Notes under the pieces: generated by a model | The model's database searches: none | What the model was told of the DNA's origin: nothing | What the model saw: the letters and a program-made list of their open reading frames with translations, nothing else | Assembly (NCBI GenBank): GCA_934141445.1 | Contig: CAKPCF010000007.1 | Coordinates: forward strand, 1 to 64,000 | DNA: 64,000 bases | Reading direction: 5' to 3' | Origin: an uncultured Clostridia bacterium | Lineage (GTDB): Bacteria > Bacillota > Clostridia > TANB77 > CAG-508 | Shown: positions 55,002-63,544 of the stretch, piece after piece | Position numbering within the stretch: the first letter of the stretch is position 1 | Layout: the number at the start of each line of letters is the position of its first letter | Program-made: the position numbers and the translations under genes

Positions 55002-55832
55002 TTACTCCTTACTTTTTCTTTTAACAGTTTTTTTAGTTTGACTTTTTTCTTCAGAATCTGTTTTTACTGTTTTAGCTACCTTTTTCTTTTCTTCAGTTTT
55101 TGTATCTTCTTTTATATTTACTTTCTTATTAGTCGTTTTTACTTTAGTTGCATTTTGATTATTTTTTGAATTTTTTTCTTGTTCTTTTACTTTTTTATTC
55201 TTTAGCTCTTGCTTCATTGCCATTTTTTGTTTTTTCTTTGCTTCTTTTATAGCAAGTTTTTCAGCTTTTTTAGCTTCTTCAATTTTGTTTATTTCTTTTA
55301 TTATTTTCGTACTATCTTCATCTAAATAGCCTTCTTCATCATCTTTTACAATTTCTTTAACATCACTTAAACCATCTAAATATTCTTTAGTTATTTTTCT
55401 GTTTATAACAATACTTTTTGCTACATAATATATTGCAAAATATATTGGCGTTAGCATAAATATTTTTCTAGTCATTTCTGGCATAAACATATAAACATAT
55501 GGTATATACATTATTATGACACTAAATACCAATAGTTCTATTCCATATACCATTCTAGAAATGCTTTCTTTTCTATATGCTAATTCAAACATAGTTATAG
55601 TTACTAAAATTGAAAAAATTGAAAAGGACTTTATTATCATTATAAATTTATTTGGCATAATATTTAAAAAAGCGATATTTATTGCAATCATTATCAACAT
55701 CAATGTTATAGATATATTAAAATTTAAAAATATTATTCCATTCATTTTGTCTTTTGCTTCTTGTGATAGTTTTCTTTTACTCTCTATTTCATCTTTCATT
55801 AGTATTTCTTTTTCACTCATATTATCCTCCAA
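55002..55832 (-). CDS. Four-helix membrane protein with Lys-rich tail
   Basis: A 276-residue protein: four hydrophobic segments (about 28-150) followed by a highly charged Lys/Glu coiled-coil and disordered tail (about 175-276, many KK and EAKK runs). I do not recognise a family. It lies between rsmE, which it overlaps by 11 nt, and yicC (3 bp), so it is co-transcribed. The basic tail may bind RNA or ribosomes. Confidence 0.6.
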   Translation of the reverse strand: MEDNMSEKEILMKDEIESKRKLSQEAKDKMNGIIFLNFNISITLMLIMIAINIAFLNIMPNKFIMIIKSFSIFSILVTITMFELAYRKESISRMVYGIELLVFSVIIMYIPYVYMFMPEMTRKIFMLTPIYFAIYYVAKSIVINRKITKEYLDGLSDVKEIVKDDEEGYLDEDSTKIIKEINKIEEAKKAEKLAIKEAKKKQKMAMKQELKNKKVKEQEKNSKNNQNATKVKTTNKKVNIKEDTKTEEKKKVAKTVKTDSEEKSQTKKTVKRKSKE

Positions 55833-56577
55833 AATTTTCTAGTTCATACATTATAATAGAGGTAACACTTAATGCAACTGTTTCAGTTCTTAAAATTCTA
55901 TTTCCTAAACTGATTATTTTTGCACCAGCGTTTTTCATTTGTTCAATTTCCTTTTCTTCTAAACCACCTTCTGGGCCTATTAAAAAAGCAATTCGTATTT
56001 TTTCTTTACTTTTATCTACTTCTTGTAGCACTTGTTTTAAATAAACATCTTTTTCTTGTTCATAAGCAACAAAAAATAAATCAAAGTCTGATATCTGATT
56101 TTTTACTTCTTCTATATTTTCTATGTTTTCTATTTTAGGTATTAAATCTCTTCCACATTGTTTCGCAGCCACTTCTGAAATTTTTTGCCATCTTTCAATT
56201 TTCTTTTGAGCATCTTTTCCAGAAAGTTTTACTATACATCTATTTAATGCAACTGGTACAAACCTACTTGCACCAAGCTCTGTAGATTTTTGAATGATAA
56301 GTTCCATCTTGTCTGCCTTTGGTAATCCTTGAAATATTGTTATTTCAACATTACTTTCTACTTTACTTGAAATTTTTTCTTTTATTTCACAAATAATTTC
56401 ATCTTTTTCAATCTGCTTGATACTACAATTAAAATTTTCACTAGTATCTTCATTACAAACTTTAATTTGCTCTTCAAGATTTAATCTTAATACATTTTTT
56501 ATATGATTAACATCTTGACCAATTATTTTTACTGTATTATTTTTAATTTGGTTTTCTTTAACAAAAAATTTACTCAT
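55822..56577 (-). CDS. rsmE: 16S rRNA m3U1498 methyltransferase RsmE
   Basis: A 251-residue SPOUT-family enzyme with an N-terminal PUA-like part (HIKNVLRLNLEEQIKV) and the C-terminal knot: GLPKADKMELIIQKSTELGASRFVPV, ERWQKISEVAAKQCGR, AFLIGPEGGLEEKEI and LGNRILRTETVALSV. It methylates U1498 of 16S rRNA. Its promoter lies at 56606-56634. Confidence 0.96.
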   Translation of the reverse strand: MSKFFVKENQIKNNTVKIIGQDVNHIKNVLRLNLEEQIKVCNEDTSENFNCSIKQIEKDEIICEIKEKISSKVESNVEITIFQGLPKADKMELIIQKSTELGASRFVPVALNRCIVKLSGKDAQKKIERWQKISEVAAKQCGRDLIPKIENIENIEEVKNQISDFDLFFVAYEQEKDVYLKQVLQEVDKSKEKIRIAFLIGPEGGLEEKEIEQMKNAGAKIISLGNRILRTETVALSVTSIIMYELENFGG

Positions 56578-56605
56578 AGCCCTACTTCTTCTTTTTAATA
56601 TAGGT

Positions 56606-56634
56606 ATTATATCACTTTAAAGATGATAAGTAAA
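56606..56634 (-). promoter_or_regulatory. Promoter of rsmE-yicC-remA-rpoZ block
   Basis: On the minus strand TTTACT (56629-56634) and TATAAT (56606-56611) with an extended TGA, 17 bp apart. The following 150 bp to the tRNA hold one 7-bp hairpin (TTATTAG...CTAATAA near 56658-56684) and no gene. Confidence 0.65.
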
Positions 56635-56775
56635 TACAAAAATAGAAGATTTTAAAAGTTATTAGGAGAATGAGCGAGCTAATAAAAGGATAATATTCAC
56701 TTTATACAATTAGTAATAATATAATAAAATTATTTTTTTGTAATAAAAATGTAATATATTTTTTTGAATAAATAC

Positions 56776-56804
56776 TTGCATTCTTTCATATTATAAAGTA
56801 TAAT
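56776..56804 (+). promoter_or_regulatory. Promoter of tRNA-Asn
   Basis: TTGCAT (56776-56781) and TATAAT (56799-56804) with a 17-bp spacer, 26 bp before the tRNA. Confidence 0.82.
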
Positions 56805-56829
56805 ACAAAAGAAGTTAAAAATAATACAT

Positions 56830-56905
56830 TCCTCGTTAGCTCAGTCGGTAGAGCGTTCGGCTGTTAACCGAAATGTCGTAGGTTCAAGTCCTACACGAGG
56901 AGCCA
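56830..56905 (+). tRNA. trnN: tRNA-Asn (anticodon GTT)
   Basis: A 76-nt cloverleaf with encoded CCA. Acceptor TCCTCGT pairs with ACGAGGA; anticodon arm TTCGG-CTGTTAA-CCGAA; T arm with GTTCAAGTC loop. Single-gene unit with promoter and terminator. Confidence 0.97.
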
Positions 56906-56937
56906 AAACTGAATTCGATTTGAATTCAGTTTTTTTA
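56906..56937 (+). terminator. Terminator of tRNA-Asn
   Basis: A perfect stem AAACTGAATTC with GAATTCAGTTT (56906-56916 with 56922-56932) and T run to 56937. Confidence 0.9.
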
Positions 56938-56940
56938 TTG

Positions 56941-56980
56941 CAAAAAAAAGCTCCATAATACTTGTTATTATAGAGCTTTT
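56941..56980 (-). terminator. Terminator of the thyA-folA operon
   Basis: AAAAGCTC (56946-56953) pairs with GAGCTTTT (56973-56980) with an inner TAATA stem; eight Ts follow on the minus strand. It lies 5 bp past the folA stop. Confidence 0.9.
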
Positions 56981-56984
56981 AGTT

Positions 56985-57476
56985 TTATTTAATTCTTTCA
57001 TAAGTTACAAAGTCATAATCAAGTGTGTTCTTTTCATCTTTAATTCCTTTTTCTCTAGCTGTTTCTTTCCAATCTGCTGGATTTAATTTTGGAAAGAATG
57101 CATCTCCTTCAAAGTTTTGCTCAATTTCTGTTGCATATATTTTATTTACATATGGCAATAGAAAACTATAGATCATTGCTCCACCTATTACAAAATTTTC
57201 TTCCTCATCATCTATGTATTGTTTAATTTCAAGCATTGAATGTACAACATCTACATTTTCATCATCTACATGAAAATCTGGATTTTGTGTAAATACAACA
57301 TGTTTTCTATTTGGTAAAACTCTGCCAAGTGATTCAAATGTTTTTCTTCCCATTATTATTACATGTCCTGTTGTTTTTTCTTTAAATCTTCTTAAATCTT
57401 CTGGTAAATACCATAATAAACCATTATTTTTTCCTATTATATTATTTTTTGCTTTTGCAACTATTATACTTAACAT
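56985..57476 (-). CDS. folA: Dihydrofolate reductase
   Basis: A 163-residue enzyme reducing dihydrofolate to THF with NADPH. Seen: IVAKAKNNIIGKNNGLLWYLPEDLRRFKEKT split into IIGKNNGLLW and LPEDLRRFKE, GRKTFESLGRVLPNRKHVV, FVIGGAMIYSFLLPYV and the late GDAFFP. The active-site acidic residue is in the LPEDL loop. It pairs with thyA upstream (27-bp gap), which regenerates the substrate cycle. Confidence 0.96.
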   Translation of the reverse strand: MLSIIVAKAKNNIIGKNNGLLWYLPEDLRRFKEKTTGHVIIMGRKTFESLGRVLPNRKHVVFTQNPDFHVDDENVDVVHSMLEIKQYIDDEEENFVIGGAMIYSFLLPYVNKIYATEIEQNFEGDAFFPKLNPADWKETAREKGIKDEKNTLDYDFVTYERIK

Positions 57477-57503
57477 TTCTTTATCCTCTTTTCTTTTTGT
57501 ATT

Positions 57504-58361
57504 CTATTCTGCAACTGGAATTTTTCCTAGTTTCATTTCTTTATTGTATTCATAATTTTCTATTTCAAAATCTTCCACTTTGAAATCATAAAAATCTTTT
57601 GTAGGATTTTTAATAATCAATTTTGGAGATACATCCATTGATTTTCCTTCGATAAGTTTCTTAACTAAAGGTATATGTCTATCATAAATATGGCAATCTC
57701 CTATATTGTGAGTTAATGTTCCAACTTCTAAACCTGAAACTTGTGCAAACATACAAAGTAAAGCAGCATATTGCATTGTATTCCAACCATTAGCAGCAAG
57801 CATATCTTGTGACCTTTGATTTAATATCAAATGCAATTTACCTTGTTTTACTAACCATTGTGTACCATATACGCAAGGTTCTAATGCCATATCTTTTAAT
57901 TCTTCATGATTAAATATATTTGTCATAATTCTTCTACTAGAAGGATCATTTTTTAGTAAATATAAAACAAAATCTACTTGGTCCATTTCTTTTAGTCCAT
58001 CTTTTGTTTTAAATTGATACTTCTTTCCCATTTGATATCCATAAGCTTTACCTATTGTTCCATCTTCTCTAGCCCATTGATCCCAAATATGAGAATTTAA
58101 TTCACTAATTTTATTTGACTTTTTTTGCCATATCCATAAAACTTCATCAATAGCTCTTTTTACAGTTCCACTATTATTTCTTAATGTAATCATAGGAAAT
58201 TCTTTTCCTACATCATATTTATTTGATACACCAACAATAGAAATATAATTTGCCTCGCTACCATCTTCCCATCTTGTACGCACATTTGTACCTTCTGAAG
58301 AATATCCATGCTCAATAATTTCTTTGCAAGTATCTATAAAAATTTTATCAGCCTGTGTCAT
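57504..58361 (-). CDS. thyA: Thymidylate synthase ThyA
   Basis: A 285-residue enzyme making dTMP from dUMP with methylene-THF. The nucleophile is the Cys in LEPCVYGTQW (about residue 158); the usual PCH reads PCV. NQRSQDMLAANGWNTMQYAALL and IGDCHIYDRHI give the phosphate-binding Arg and dUMP-binding residues. The sequence is closer in style to the divergent or phage-like ThyA group than to the E. coli type. Promoter at 58392-58420; operon with folA. Confidence 0.92.
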   Translation of the reverse strand: MTQADKIFIDTCKEIIEHGYSSEGTNVRTRWEDGSEANYISIVGVSNKYDVGKEFPMITLRNNSGTVKRAIDEVLWIWQKKSNKISELNSHIWDQWAREDGTIGKAYGYQMGKKYQFKTKDGLKEMDQVDFVLYLLKNDPSSRRIMTNIFNHEELKDMALEPCVYGTQWLVKQGKLHLILNQRSQDMLAANGWNTMQYAALLCMFAQVSGLEVGTLTHNIGDCHIYDRHIPLVKKLIEGKSMDVSPKLIIKNPTKDFYDFKVEDFEIENYEYNKEMKLGKIPVAE

Positions 58362-58391
58362 TGTCTTCCTCCTAAATTACGATTTATCTGT

Positions 58392-58420
58392 ACTATATCA
58401 TAGTAACTTTTTTTATTCAA
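58392..58420 (-). promoter_or_regulatory. Promoter of thyA-folA
   Basis: On the minus strand TTGAAT (58415-58420) and TATAGT (58392-58397) with extended TGA, 17 bp apart, 30 bp before the start. Confidence 0.75.
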
Positions 58421-58441
58421 CAAGTTTCACAAAAATTTTAC

Positions 58442-58470
58442 AGAAAAAGACTGTACATAATGTACAGCCT
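58442..58470 (-). terminator. Terminator of the coiled-coil gene
   Basis: CTGTACA (58451-58457) pairs with TGTACAG (58461-58467) with a 3-nt loop, and TCTTTTTCT follows on the minus strand. It lies about 20 bp past the stop. Confidence 0.75.
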
Positions 58471-58487
58471 CTAATTTAATATCATTA

Positions 58488-59471
58488 TTAGTTTTCTCTT
58501 CCTTCTGGTAAAGCTGGATAGTCAAGAACAACTTTAATTTGCATAATATATTTAATTGTTCTAACAAATTTGCTATTCTTAATTCTTTGCCATAATGAAG
58601 GTTTTGCTTCAAATCTTGTTTCTTCAATAAATGCTGCTTGTTCTTCTTCTTGAGAAATTTCTTCAGTAACTGGAGTTGAAATAATTGCTGATTTAACTTC
58701 TTTTGTTTCAATAATTTGTACATTTTGTTTTTTCTCTTCTTTAGAAGCCTTTGCAACTTTATTTTCAGAACTTTCCTCTTGTATAATTGCATTTGAAACA
58801 TTTTCTTCCACTTTTTCTTCAGATTGTAAAAAGTCTTCAACTGGTGCTGGAATATATTTTAATGCTTCTGCAATTTCTATTCCAATGTAACTTAAAGCTT
58901 TTGATCTATCTTCAATTCTTTCCATATCTATTTCAATATGTAAATTTCCTTCAAGATTATTTATTTTAGCATCTATCAATTTACAAGCATCTTTATATTC
59001 TTCAGATTCTTTATCTTTTGATGATCCAATTATATTTAAAGCTTCTGCAACATCTGCTGGATATTTTGTTTGTAATTTTTTAACAATTTCTTTCCAATTT
59101 TTTGCTTTAGCTTTTACTGCTGCTGTTGCATCTCTTAAAACACTTGCTAATTTAATATTCTTTTCTCTTTTTCTAATCAAATCTTCAATTTTCTTAGTGT
59201 TTTCTTCAAATTGATTTGTTGCATATTCAACTAAATCATAAGCAGCTTTATATACACTTTTTGGAAAATTTTTCTTTTTTGGATACTCTAAAAGATAAGT
59301 TTTTATTGATTCAACTAAATCTTTAAAATAAGAATCATCTTCCAATTGCACAATTTGCTTCTTACTGTTTGGATTGATTAACTTTTGAACTTTATCTATA
59401 TTTGATAAAATTTTTTCTTCCGTGATTACCATCTTCACGTTTACTATGCCTGATTTGTGAAAAAATGACAT
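58488..59471 (-). CDS. Helical protein of unknown function
   Basis: A 327-residue protein: a helical N-terminal half (about 15-205) with EENTKKIEDLIRKREKNIKLASVLRDA style heptads, an acidic Glu/Ser/Val-rich linker (about 210-285), and a basic C-terminal helix (about 290-320, LWQRIKNSKFVRTIKYIMQIKVVL). The end could be an amphipathic membrane contact. I do not recognise the family. Start ATG 59471 has AAGGAGG about 12 nt upstream; an internal ATG (MVITEEK) is possible but has no site. Promoter at 59528-59556. Confidence 0.55.
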   Translation of the reverse strand: MSFFHKSGIVNVKMVITEEKILSNIDKVQKLINPNSKKQIVQLEDDSYFKDLVESIKTYLLEYPKKKNFPKSVYKAAYDLVEYATNQFEENTKKIEDLIRKREKNIKLASVLRDATAAVKAKAKNWKEIVKKLQTKYPADVAEALNIIGSSKDKESEEYKDACKLIDAKINNLEGNLHIEIDMERIEDRSKALSYIGIEIAEALKYIPAPVEDFLQSEEKVEENVSNAIIQEESSENKVAKASKEEKKQNVQIIETKEVKSAIISTPVTEEISQEEEQAAFIEETRFEAKPSLWQRIKNSKFVRTIKYIMQIKVVLDYPALPEGREN

Positions 59472-59527
59472 TTGTAAACTTACCTCCTTCGTACTACTTC
59501 CCTAATACTTTTTTAAATACTAGAATA

Positions 59528-59556
59528 ATTATACTTTGTTTTAATTTTCATTTCAA
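59528..59556 (-). promoter_or_regulatory. Sigma-A promoter of the coiled-coil gene
   Basis: On the minus strand TTGAAA (59551-59556) and TATAAT (59528-59533) with an exact 17-bp spacer. The rest of the gap to the acyl-CoA ligase terminator is AT-rich without other signals. Confidence 0.85.
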
Positions 59557-59681
59557 GTGATTTTCGACTTTTTTCTATTACATTTTCGTTACATTGTTAC
59601 AATTTGTAGCTTTCTGTAAATTTCTATATAAAACGCTTTCCTATTATAGAACAAAAGTGAACATCATGATAATTGCAAAAG

Positions 59682-59721
59682 AAAAATCGCAACTCTTTTA
59701 TTTTTTATAAAAAGTTGCGAT
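59682..59721 (-). terminator. Terminator of the tetR-acyl-CoA ligase operon
   Basis: ATCGCAACT (59686-59694) pairs perfectly with AGTTGCGAT (59713-59721); five Ts follow on the minus strand. Confidence 0.9.
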
Positions 59722-59739
59722 ATTCTAAATTTTTTCAAA

Positions 59740-61476
59740 CTAGATTTTTTTCATTTCTTCAAATCTCTTTACTTTTAAAGTAGTTGTTTTTATCAATTCT
59801 TCTTGTGTAATTTTAATTTCTTTTACATACTTATATGTTGGCATTTTTTTATTTATTTCTTTTACATCTTTCCATAATTTAGCTTTAATTTCATCTTCGT
59901 TTGTCAAATTATATTCTTTTTCAAAATAATCTTTGTCATAAACAAGTTTAGCTCCAATTTTTAAATCATCTTTATCATCATTATCTGACTTTCCATAAAC
60001 AAAAGATTCTTTAACACCTGGAATTTCATTTATTAAAGCTTCTAATTCTTCTGGATAAATATTCTTTCCATTTTTTAATACAATAACACTTTTCTTTCTA
60101 CCAGTGATAAAAATATAATCATCTTTATCAAAATATGCTAAGTCACCTGTTAAGAACCAACCATCTTGGAAAGCTGATTTAGTTGCCTCTTCATTGTTAT
60201 CATATCCAAGCATAACTGATGGTCCTTTTACAGCAAGTTCACCAATTCCTTGTTCATTTGGTTCAATAATTTTTCCTTCAAAGCTTGGGAATAATTTACC
60301 AATTGAGCCAAGTTTTGTACATTCTTTATGTTCAGCAGCAATAACAGGTGATGTTTCTGTTAAGCCATATCCTTGATATGTTTCAACACCAAAACTATTG
60401 AATCCTTTTTCAGCTTCAGGATTAAATGCAGCAGCACCTGCAACAAATAATCTTAATTTTCCACCTAAACTAGCATGTATGTCTTTAAATATTTCTCTTC
60501 TTTTATCTATACCAATTTTCATCAAGAAATTACTTAATTTAACACCAAATTTTACTTTCTTTGTTTTTCCTTGTTTATCTATTGTTTTCAATATTTGTTT
60601 ATACATATTTTCAAATAATATTGGAACTGCAATCATAACGCTTACTTGATACTCTTTTATATTTTGTGCAATATGTCTTAAACCTTCACAAAAAGCAACA
60701 CAAGCACCAACACTAACCGGGTACAAGAAACCAACTGTTGATTCAAATGTATGATGAAGTGGTAAAAATGACAATAATGTATCATTTATCCCAACATCAA
60801 ATACAGATGAAATATCATATATATTTGAACATATATTTTTATGTGATAAAGCAACAGCTTTAGATTTTGATGTTGTACCTGATGTAAATAGCATTATAGA
60901 CATTTTTTCATTATTTATTTCAGCATCTAAAAAACTTCTAGCACCATTTTTTATTAAATCTCTACCTAATTTTACAAGTTCCATTTGAGAGTAAATATCA
61001 TCTTTAGTTTCTGTGGCATCCATTGAAATAAAGAATTTTATTTTACCTATTTTTTCTTCTTTAACCTTTTCCATAACACTATTATATTTTTCAGAATAAA
61101 AAATAGCTTCAATCTCAGATCTTTCAATTAAGCTTAATATTTCATTTTCTGGTAAAGCTTTATCTAGTGGCACAACAATACCTGTACCACAAACAACAGA
61201 TAAATATCCAAGTTCCCATTCTTTTCTATTCTCACCAATTACACCTATTTTTTTATCTTTTAATCCAATACTAATAAGTGCTGTTCCTAAAGAATTTATA
61301 TCGTCAATATATTCATTATATGTAATTTCCTTAAATTCTCCTTCTTTATCTGTTTTTAATTTGAAAGCAGGTCTATCTCCAAATTTTTCTTTAGTATTGT
61401 TAATTATTTCTTTTAAATTATTGAATTTTTGAGGCTCATACAATTTCTTTGTACAAGTATGTTTTCTATCTTCCAT
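59740..61476 (-). CDS. AMP-binding long-chain acyl-CoA ligase
   Basis: A 578-residue adenylate-forming enzyme that activates a fatty acid with ATP and CoA. Motifs: LFTSGTTSKSKAVALSH (A3; the usual GxPK is SKSK), YGLTETSP (A5), GWFLTGDLAYFD (A7), GRKKSVIVLKNGKNIYPEELE (A8) and the C-terminal Lys in TTTLKVKRF (A10). Length is usual for bacterial FadD-type ligases. It follows a TetR gene by 15 bp, and that regulator probably senses acyl-CoA or fatty acid. Confidence 0.93.
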   Translation of the reverse strand: MEDRKHTCTKKLYEPQKFNNLKEIINNTKEKFGDRPAFKLKTDKEGEFKEITYNEYIDDINSLGTALISIGLKDKKIGVIGENRKEWELGYLSVVCGTGIVVPLDKALPENEILSLIERSEIEAIFYSEKYNSVMEKVKEEKIGKIKFFISMDATETKDDIYSQMELVKLGRDLIKNGARSFLDAEINNEKMSIMLFTSGTTSKSKAVALSHKNICSNIYDISSVFDVGINDTLLSFLPLHHTFESTVGFLYPVSVGACVAFCEGLRHIAQNIKEYQVSVMIAVPILFENMYKQILKTIDKQGKTKKVKFGVKLSNFLMKIGIDKRREIFKDIHASLGGKLRLFVAGAAAFNPEAEKGFNSFGVETYQGYGLTETSPVIAAEHKECTKLGSIGKLFPSFEGKIIEPNEQGIGELAVKGPSVMLGYDNNEEATKSAFQDGWFLTGDLAYFDKDDYIFITGRKKSVIVLKNGKNIYPEELEALINEIPGVKESFVYGKSDNDDKDDLKIGAKLVYDKDYFEKEYNLTNEDEIKAKLWKDVKEINKKMPTYKYVKEIKITQEELIKTTTLKVKRFEEMKKI

Positions 61477-61491
61477 TTCCAGTTCCTTCCT

Positions 61492-62058
61492 TTATTTTCC
61501 AAGTAAACTTAAAAAATTCATTTCATATTCTTTTTCTATTTCTTTTATATTTAATTCCTCATTTGTATCTCTAGTATAAATTAAACTAGAACAAGTTAAA
61601 GAAAAAATTTGAGAAGCCATTAGTTTACTATTGCACTTTCTTATTTCATTTTTTTCTAATCCTTCTTCTATTATTTTTTGAATAACTCCAATATATTCTA
61701 ACACCTTATTTTTACAAAAAACATTTCTATTTCCTGTTCCAAACATTTGACTTAATACAATTGTTATAATATTTTCGTATTTATAAATTACTTTTAATTG
61801 AATAATTGAAATTGCTTTTAATTTTTCAATCGTTGTTTCACACTTTGAAGTCTTAATTTCTATACTATTTTTTAATAATTTCATTCCTTCATCAACAAGA
61901 AAGTTAAAAATTTCTTCTTTGCTTGAAAAATGATAATACAATGTGCCTTTTGCTACTCCTACAACTGATGTAATTTCTTCTATGCTTGTTGCATCATAGC
62001 CTTTTTCAGCAAAAAGCTTCATTGATGTCTCAAAAATTTTTCTCTTAGTTTTATTCAT
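61492..62058 (-). CDS. TetR family transcriptional regulator
   Basis: A 188-residue regulator: helix-turn-helix (about 5-50) with FAEKGYDATSIEEITSVVGVAKGTLYYHFSSKEEIF, and a helical ligand domain. It is the first gene of the unit with the acyl-CoA ligase, so it likely represses its own promoter (62088-62116) and responds to a lipid-derived ligand. The exact ligand is inference. Confidence 0.92.
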   Translation of the reverse strand: MNKTKRKIFETSMKLFAEKGYDATSIEEITSVVGVAKGTLYYHFSSKEEIFNFLVDEGMKLLKNSIEIKTSKCETTIEKLKAISIIQLKVIYKYENIITIVLSQMFGTGNRNVFCKNKVLEYIGVIQKIIEEGLEKNEIRKCNSKLMASQIFSLTCSSLIYTRDTNEELNIKEIEKEYEMNFLSLLGK

Positions 62059-62087
62059 TTTATTCCACCTAACATAAATTTAAATGA

Positions 62088-62116
62088 ATTATATAATTTT
62101 TTTATTTTTTTTTCAA
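62088..62116 (-). promoter_or_regulatory. Promoter of tetR-acyl-CoA ligase operon
   Basis: On the minus strand TTGAAA (62111-62116) and TATAAT (62088-62093) with 17-bp spacer, nearly all A. A partial palindrome AAATTTAAAT (62076-62085) next to the -10 could be an operator. Confidence 0.75.
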
Positions 62117-62232
62117 GATTTTTAAATTTATTTTTTTCTTTTTTTATTTCATTACATTTAGTTTTTCAAAATTGTATTTACTTTTTTATTACTCTTTTTA
62201 TTTCACATGATTCCGTATTTTTTATCAAAGTA

Positions 62233-62261
62233 TTGAAAAAGCAGTATTTTCATTGTATAAT
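62233..62261 (+). promoter_or_regulatory. Sigma-A promoter of the GGDEF gene
   Basis: TTGAAA (62233-62238) and TATAAT (62256-62261) with an exact 17-bp spacer, 65 bp before the start codon. Confidence 0.85.
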
Positions 62262-62306
62262 AAGAATTATGCAAAAATTATTTTTACTTAAATGAACCTT
62301 GAAAAT

Positions 62307-62323
62307 GAAGATTGGAGGTCTTC
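62307..62323 (+). promoter_or_regulatory. Hairpin presenting the GGDEF gene Shine-Dalgarno in its loop
   Basis: GAAGA (62307-62311) pairs with TCTTC (62319-62323) and leaves TTGGAGG, the ribosome site, in the loop. A GGA in a loop over the ribosome site is the layout of CsrA targets, but no csrA is seen in the window. Confidence 0.4.
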
Positions 62324-62326
62324 ACT

Positions 62327-63460
62327 ATGACAAAATCTTATGACATTTTAATACTAATCAGTTTTTTGACTGATTTAGTCTTGATTATTAACACACTATC
62401 CAATCGAAATATCAACCCATATAAACGGAGTGGCTTTCTTGGAACTTATATACTCATAATGCTATGTAGCATTTGTGAATGGTCTGGCATTTTAATTGAT
62501 GGATTAAACTTCAGTTCTAGTTTAATATCTGTACACTATTTAGTAAAAACTTTAGAATTGAGTATTACTCCACTTATATCATTTTGGTGTGCCAATACAG
62601 TCTTTTCAAGTAGATTAAACAACCACTTTATCCGTGCAAATATTGATAAAGTTTTTGCATTTTTATCAATATTGCATACAACTCTTGTAGTATCTACCAG
62701 AGCTACACATTGGATATTTTTTATTGATAAAAATAATGTATATCACCATGGACTATTCTATTGTGAATACATTTTTATGTTTATCCTATTTGGTGTAAGA
62801 TTTTTTGTCAAGGCATTCCAATTTAGCAAAAAACATCAAAACAGTAATTCAACAATGCTTACTTCAATTTTGCTCTTCATTACTTTTGGTGTTTTAATTC
62901 AAATTGCAGATTCTACCTTTAAGACCTGTTGGTTAACTTTAAGTATTGCATCAAGTTTTGTATATACTTATTATTTAGAACTTACACAATACACTGATGC
63001 TCTTACTCAATTGTTAAACAAGCGGGCTTATTCTAATCGGATTCAGCGTTTGAATTGTTCATACACATTGATAATGTTTGATGTTGACGATTTTAAAAAA
63101 GTCAACGACAACTATGGTCACAAGGTCGGAGATGAAGTGCTTCGTATCGTTGCAGAGTGTATATTTGAAACCTACAGAGATTATGGAAACATTTATCGTA
63201 TTGGTGGTGATGAGTTCGCAGCAATTCTTACTAAGCCTATAACTGATATGGATAAGCTAAATAGAAAATTTATTGCATTGCTTATGGAGCATCGTAGTGC
63301 TTTCAAAAGTATGCCTTATGTAAGTTTTGGTATTTCATATCATGAAAAATTTGATACATGTTCAGTAGAAGAAGTTGAGAATTCAGCAGACCAAGAAATG
63401 TACTATTATAAATCAATTTCCAAGCATGAGAGAGGTTCTAGTAAAGGAGATGCATCTTAA
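62327..63460 (+). CDS. Membrane diguanylate cyclase (GGDEF domain)
   Basis: About 377 residues from ATG 62327 (GGAGG 8 nt upstream). Seven or so N-terminal membrane helices (about 5-205) of a 7TM-type sensor precede a GGDEF domain (about 215-370): DALTQLLNKRAY, FDVDDFKKVNDNYGHKVGDEVL and RIGGDEFAAIL (GGDEF about 293). It should make cyclic di-GMP. The inhibitory-site RxxD expected about nine residues before GGDEF reads RDYG, so product inhibition may be lost. Composition is richer in G+C than most neighbours, like the vWA gene at 218. Own promoter and tandem hairpins at the end. Confidence 0.92.
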   Translation: MTKSYDILILISFLTDLVLIINTLSNRNINPYKRSGFLGTYILIMLCSICEWSGILIDGLNFSSSLISVHYLVKTLELSITPLISFWCANTVFSSRLNNHFIRANIDKVFAFLSILHTTLVVSTRATHWIFFIDKNNVYHHGLFYCEYIFMFILFGVRFFVKAFQFSKKHQNSNSTMLTSILLFITFGVLIQIADSTFKTCWLTLSIASSFVYTYYLELTQYTDALTQLLNKRAYSNRIQRLNCSYTLIMFDVDDFKKVNDNYGHKVGDEVLRIVAECIFETYRDYGNIYRIGGDEFAAILTKPITDMDKLNRKFIALLMEHRSAFKSMPYVSFGISYHEKFDTCSVEEVENSADQEMYYYKSISKHERGSSKGDAS

Positions 63461-63473
63461 GTTTTTCCTTTTC

Positions 63474-63493
63474 GTGGTTTAGCTAATAACCAC
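63474..63493 (+). other. Short hairpin before the GGDEF terminator
   Basis: GTGGTT (63474-63479) pairs with AACCAC (63488-63493). As after the vWA gene, a small hairpin precedes the main terminator. Confidence 0.5.
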
Positions 63494-63497
63494 AGAC

Positions 63498-63534
63498 AAA
63501 AAGTGTGAAGGATTTAGTCCTCCACACTTTTTTT
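63498..63534 (+). terminator. Terminator of the GGDEF gene
   Basis: A stem AAAGTGTG-AGGA with TCCT-CACACTTT, one mismatch in the middle, with a loop TTTAG and a run of seven Ts to 63534. Confidence 0.9.
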
Positions 63535-63544
63535 AGTTTTTAAT

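Noticed and set aside
56600..56720. A possible fourth copy of the hairpin element (shares AAAAATAGAAGATT and a GAATGAGCGAG string)
   Set aside because: The GCGACACC, GTTCGTTTGG and arm sequences are missing; similarity is limited to short AT-rich strings.
58427..58840. Lys/Leu-rich open frame on the minus strand
   Set aside because: It is an out-of-frame shadow of the coiled-coil gene with no ribosome site.
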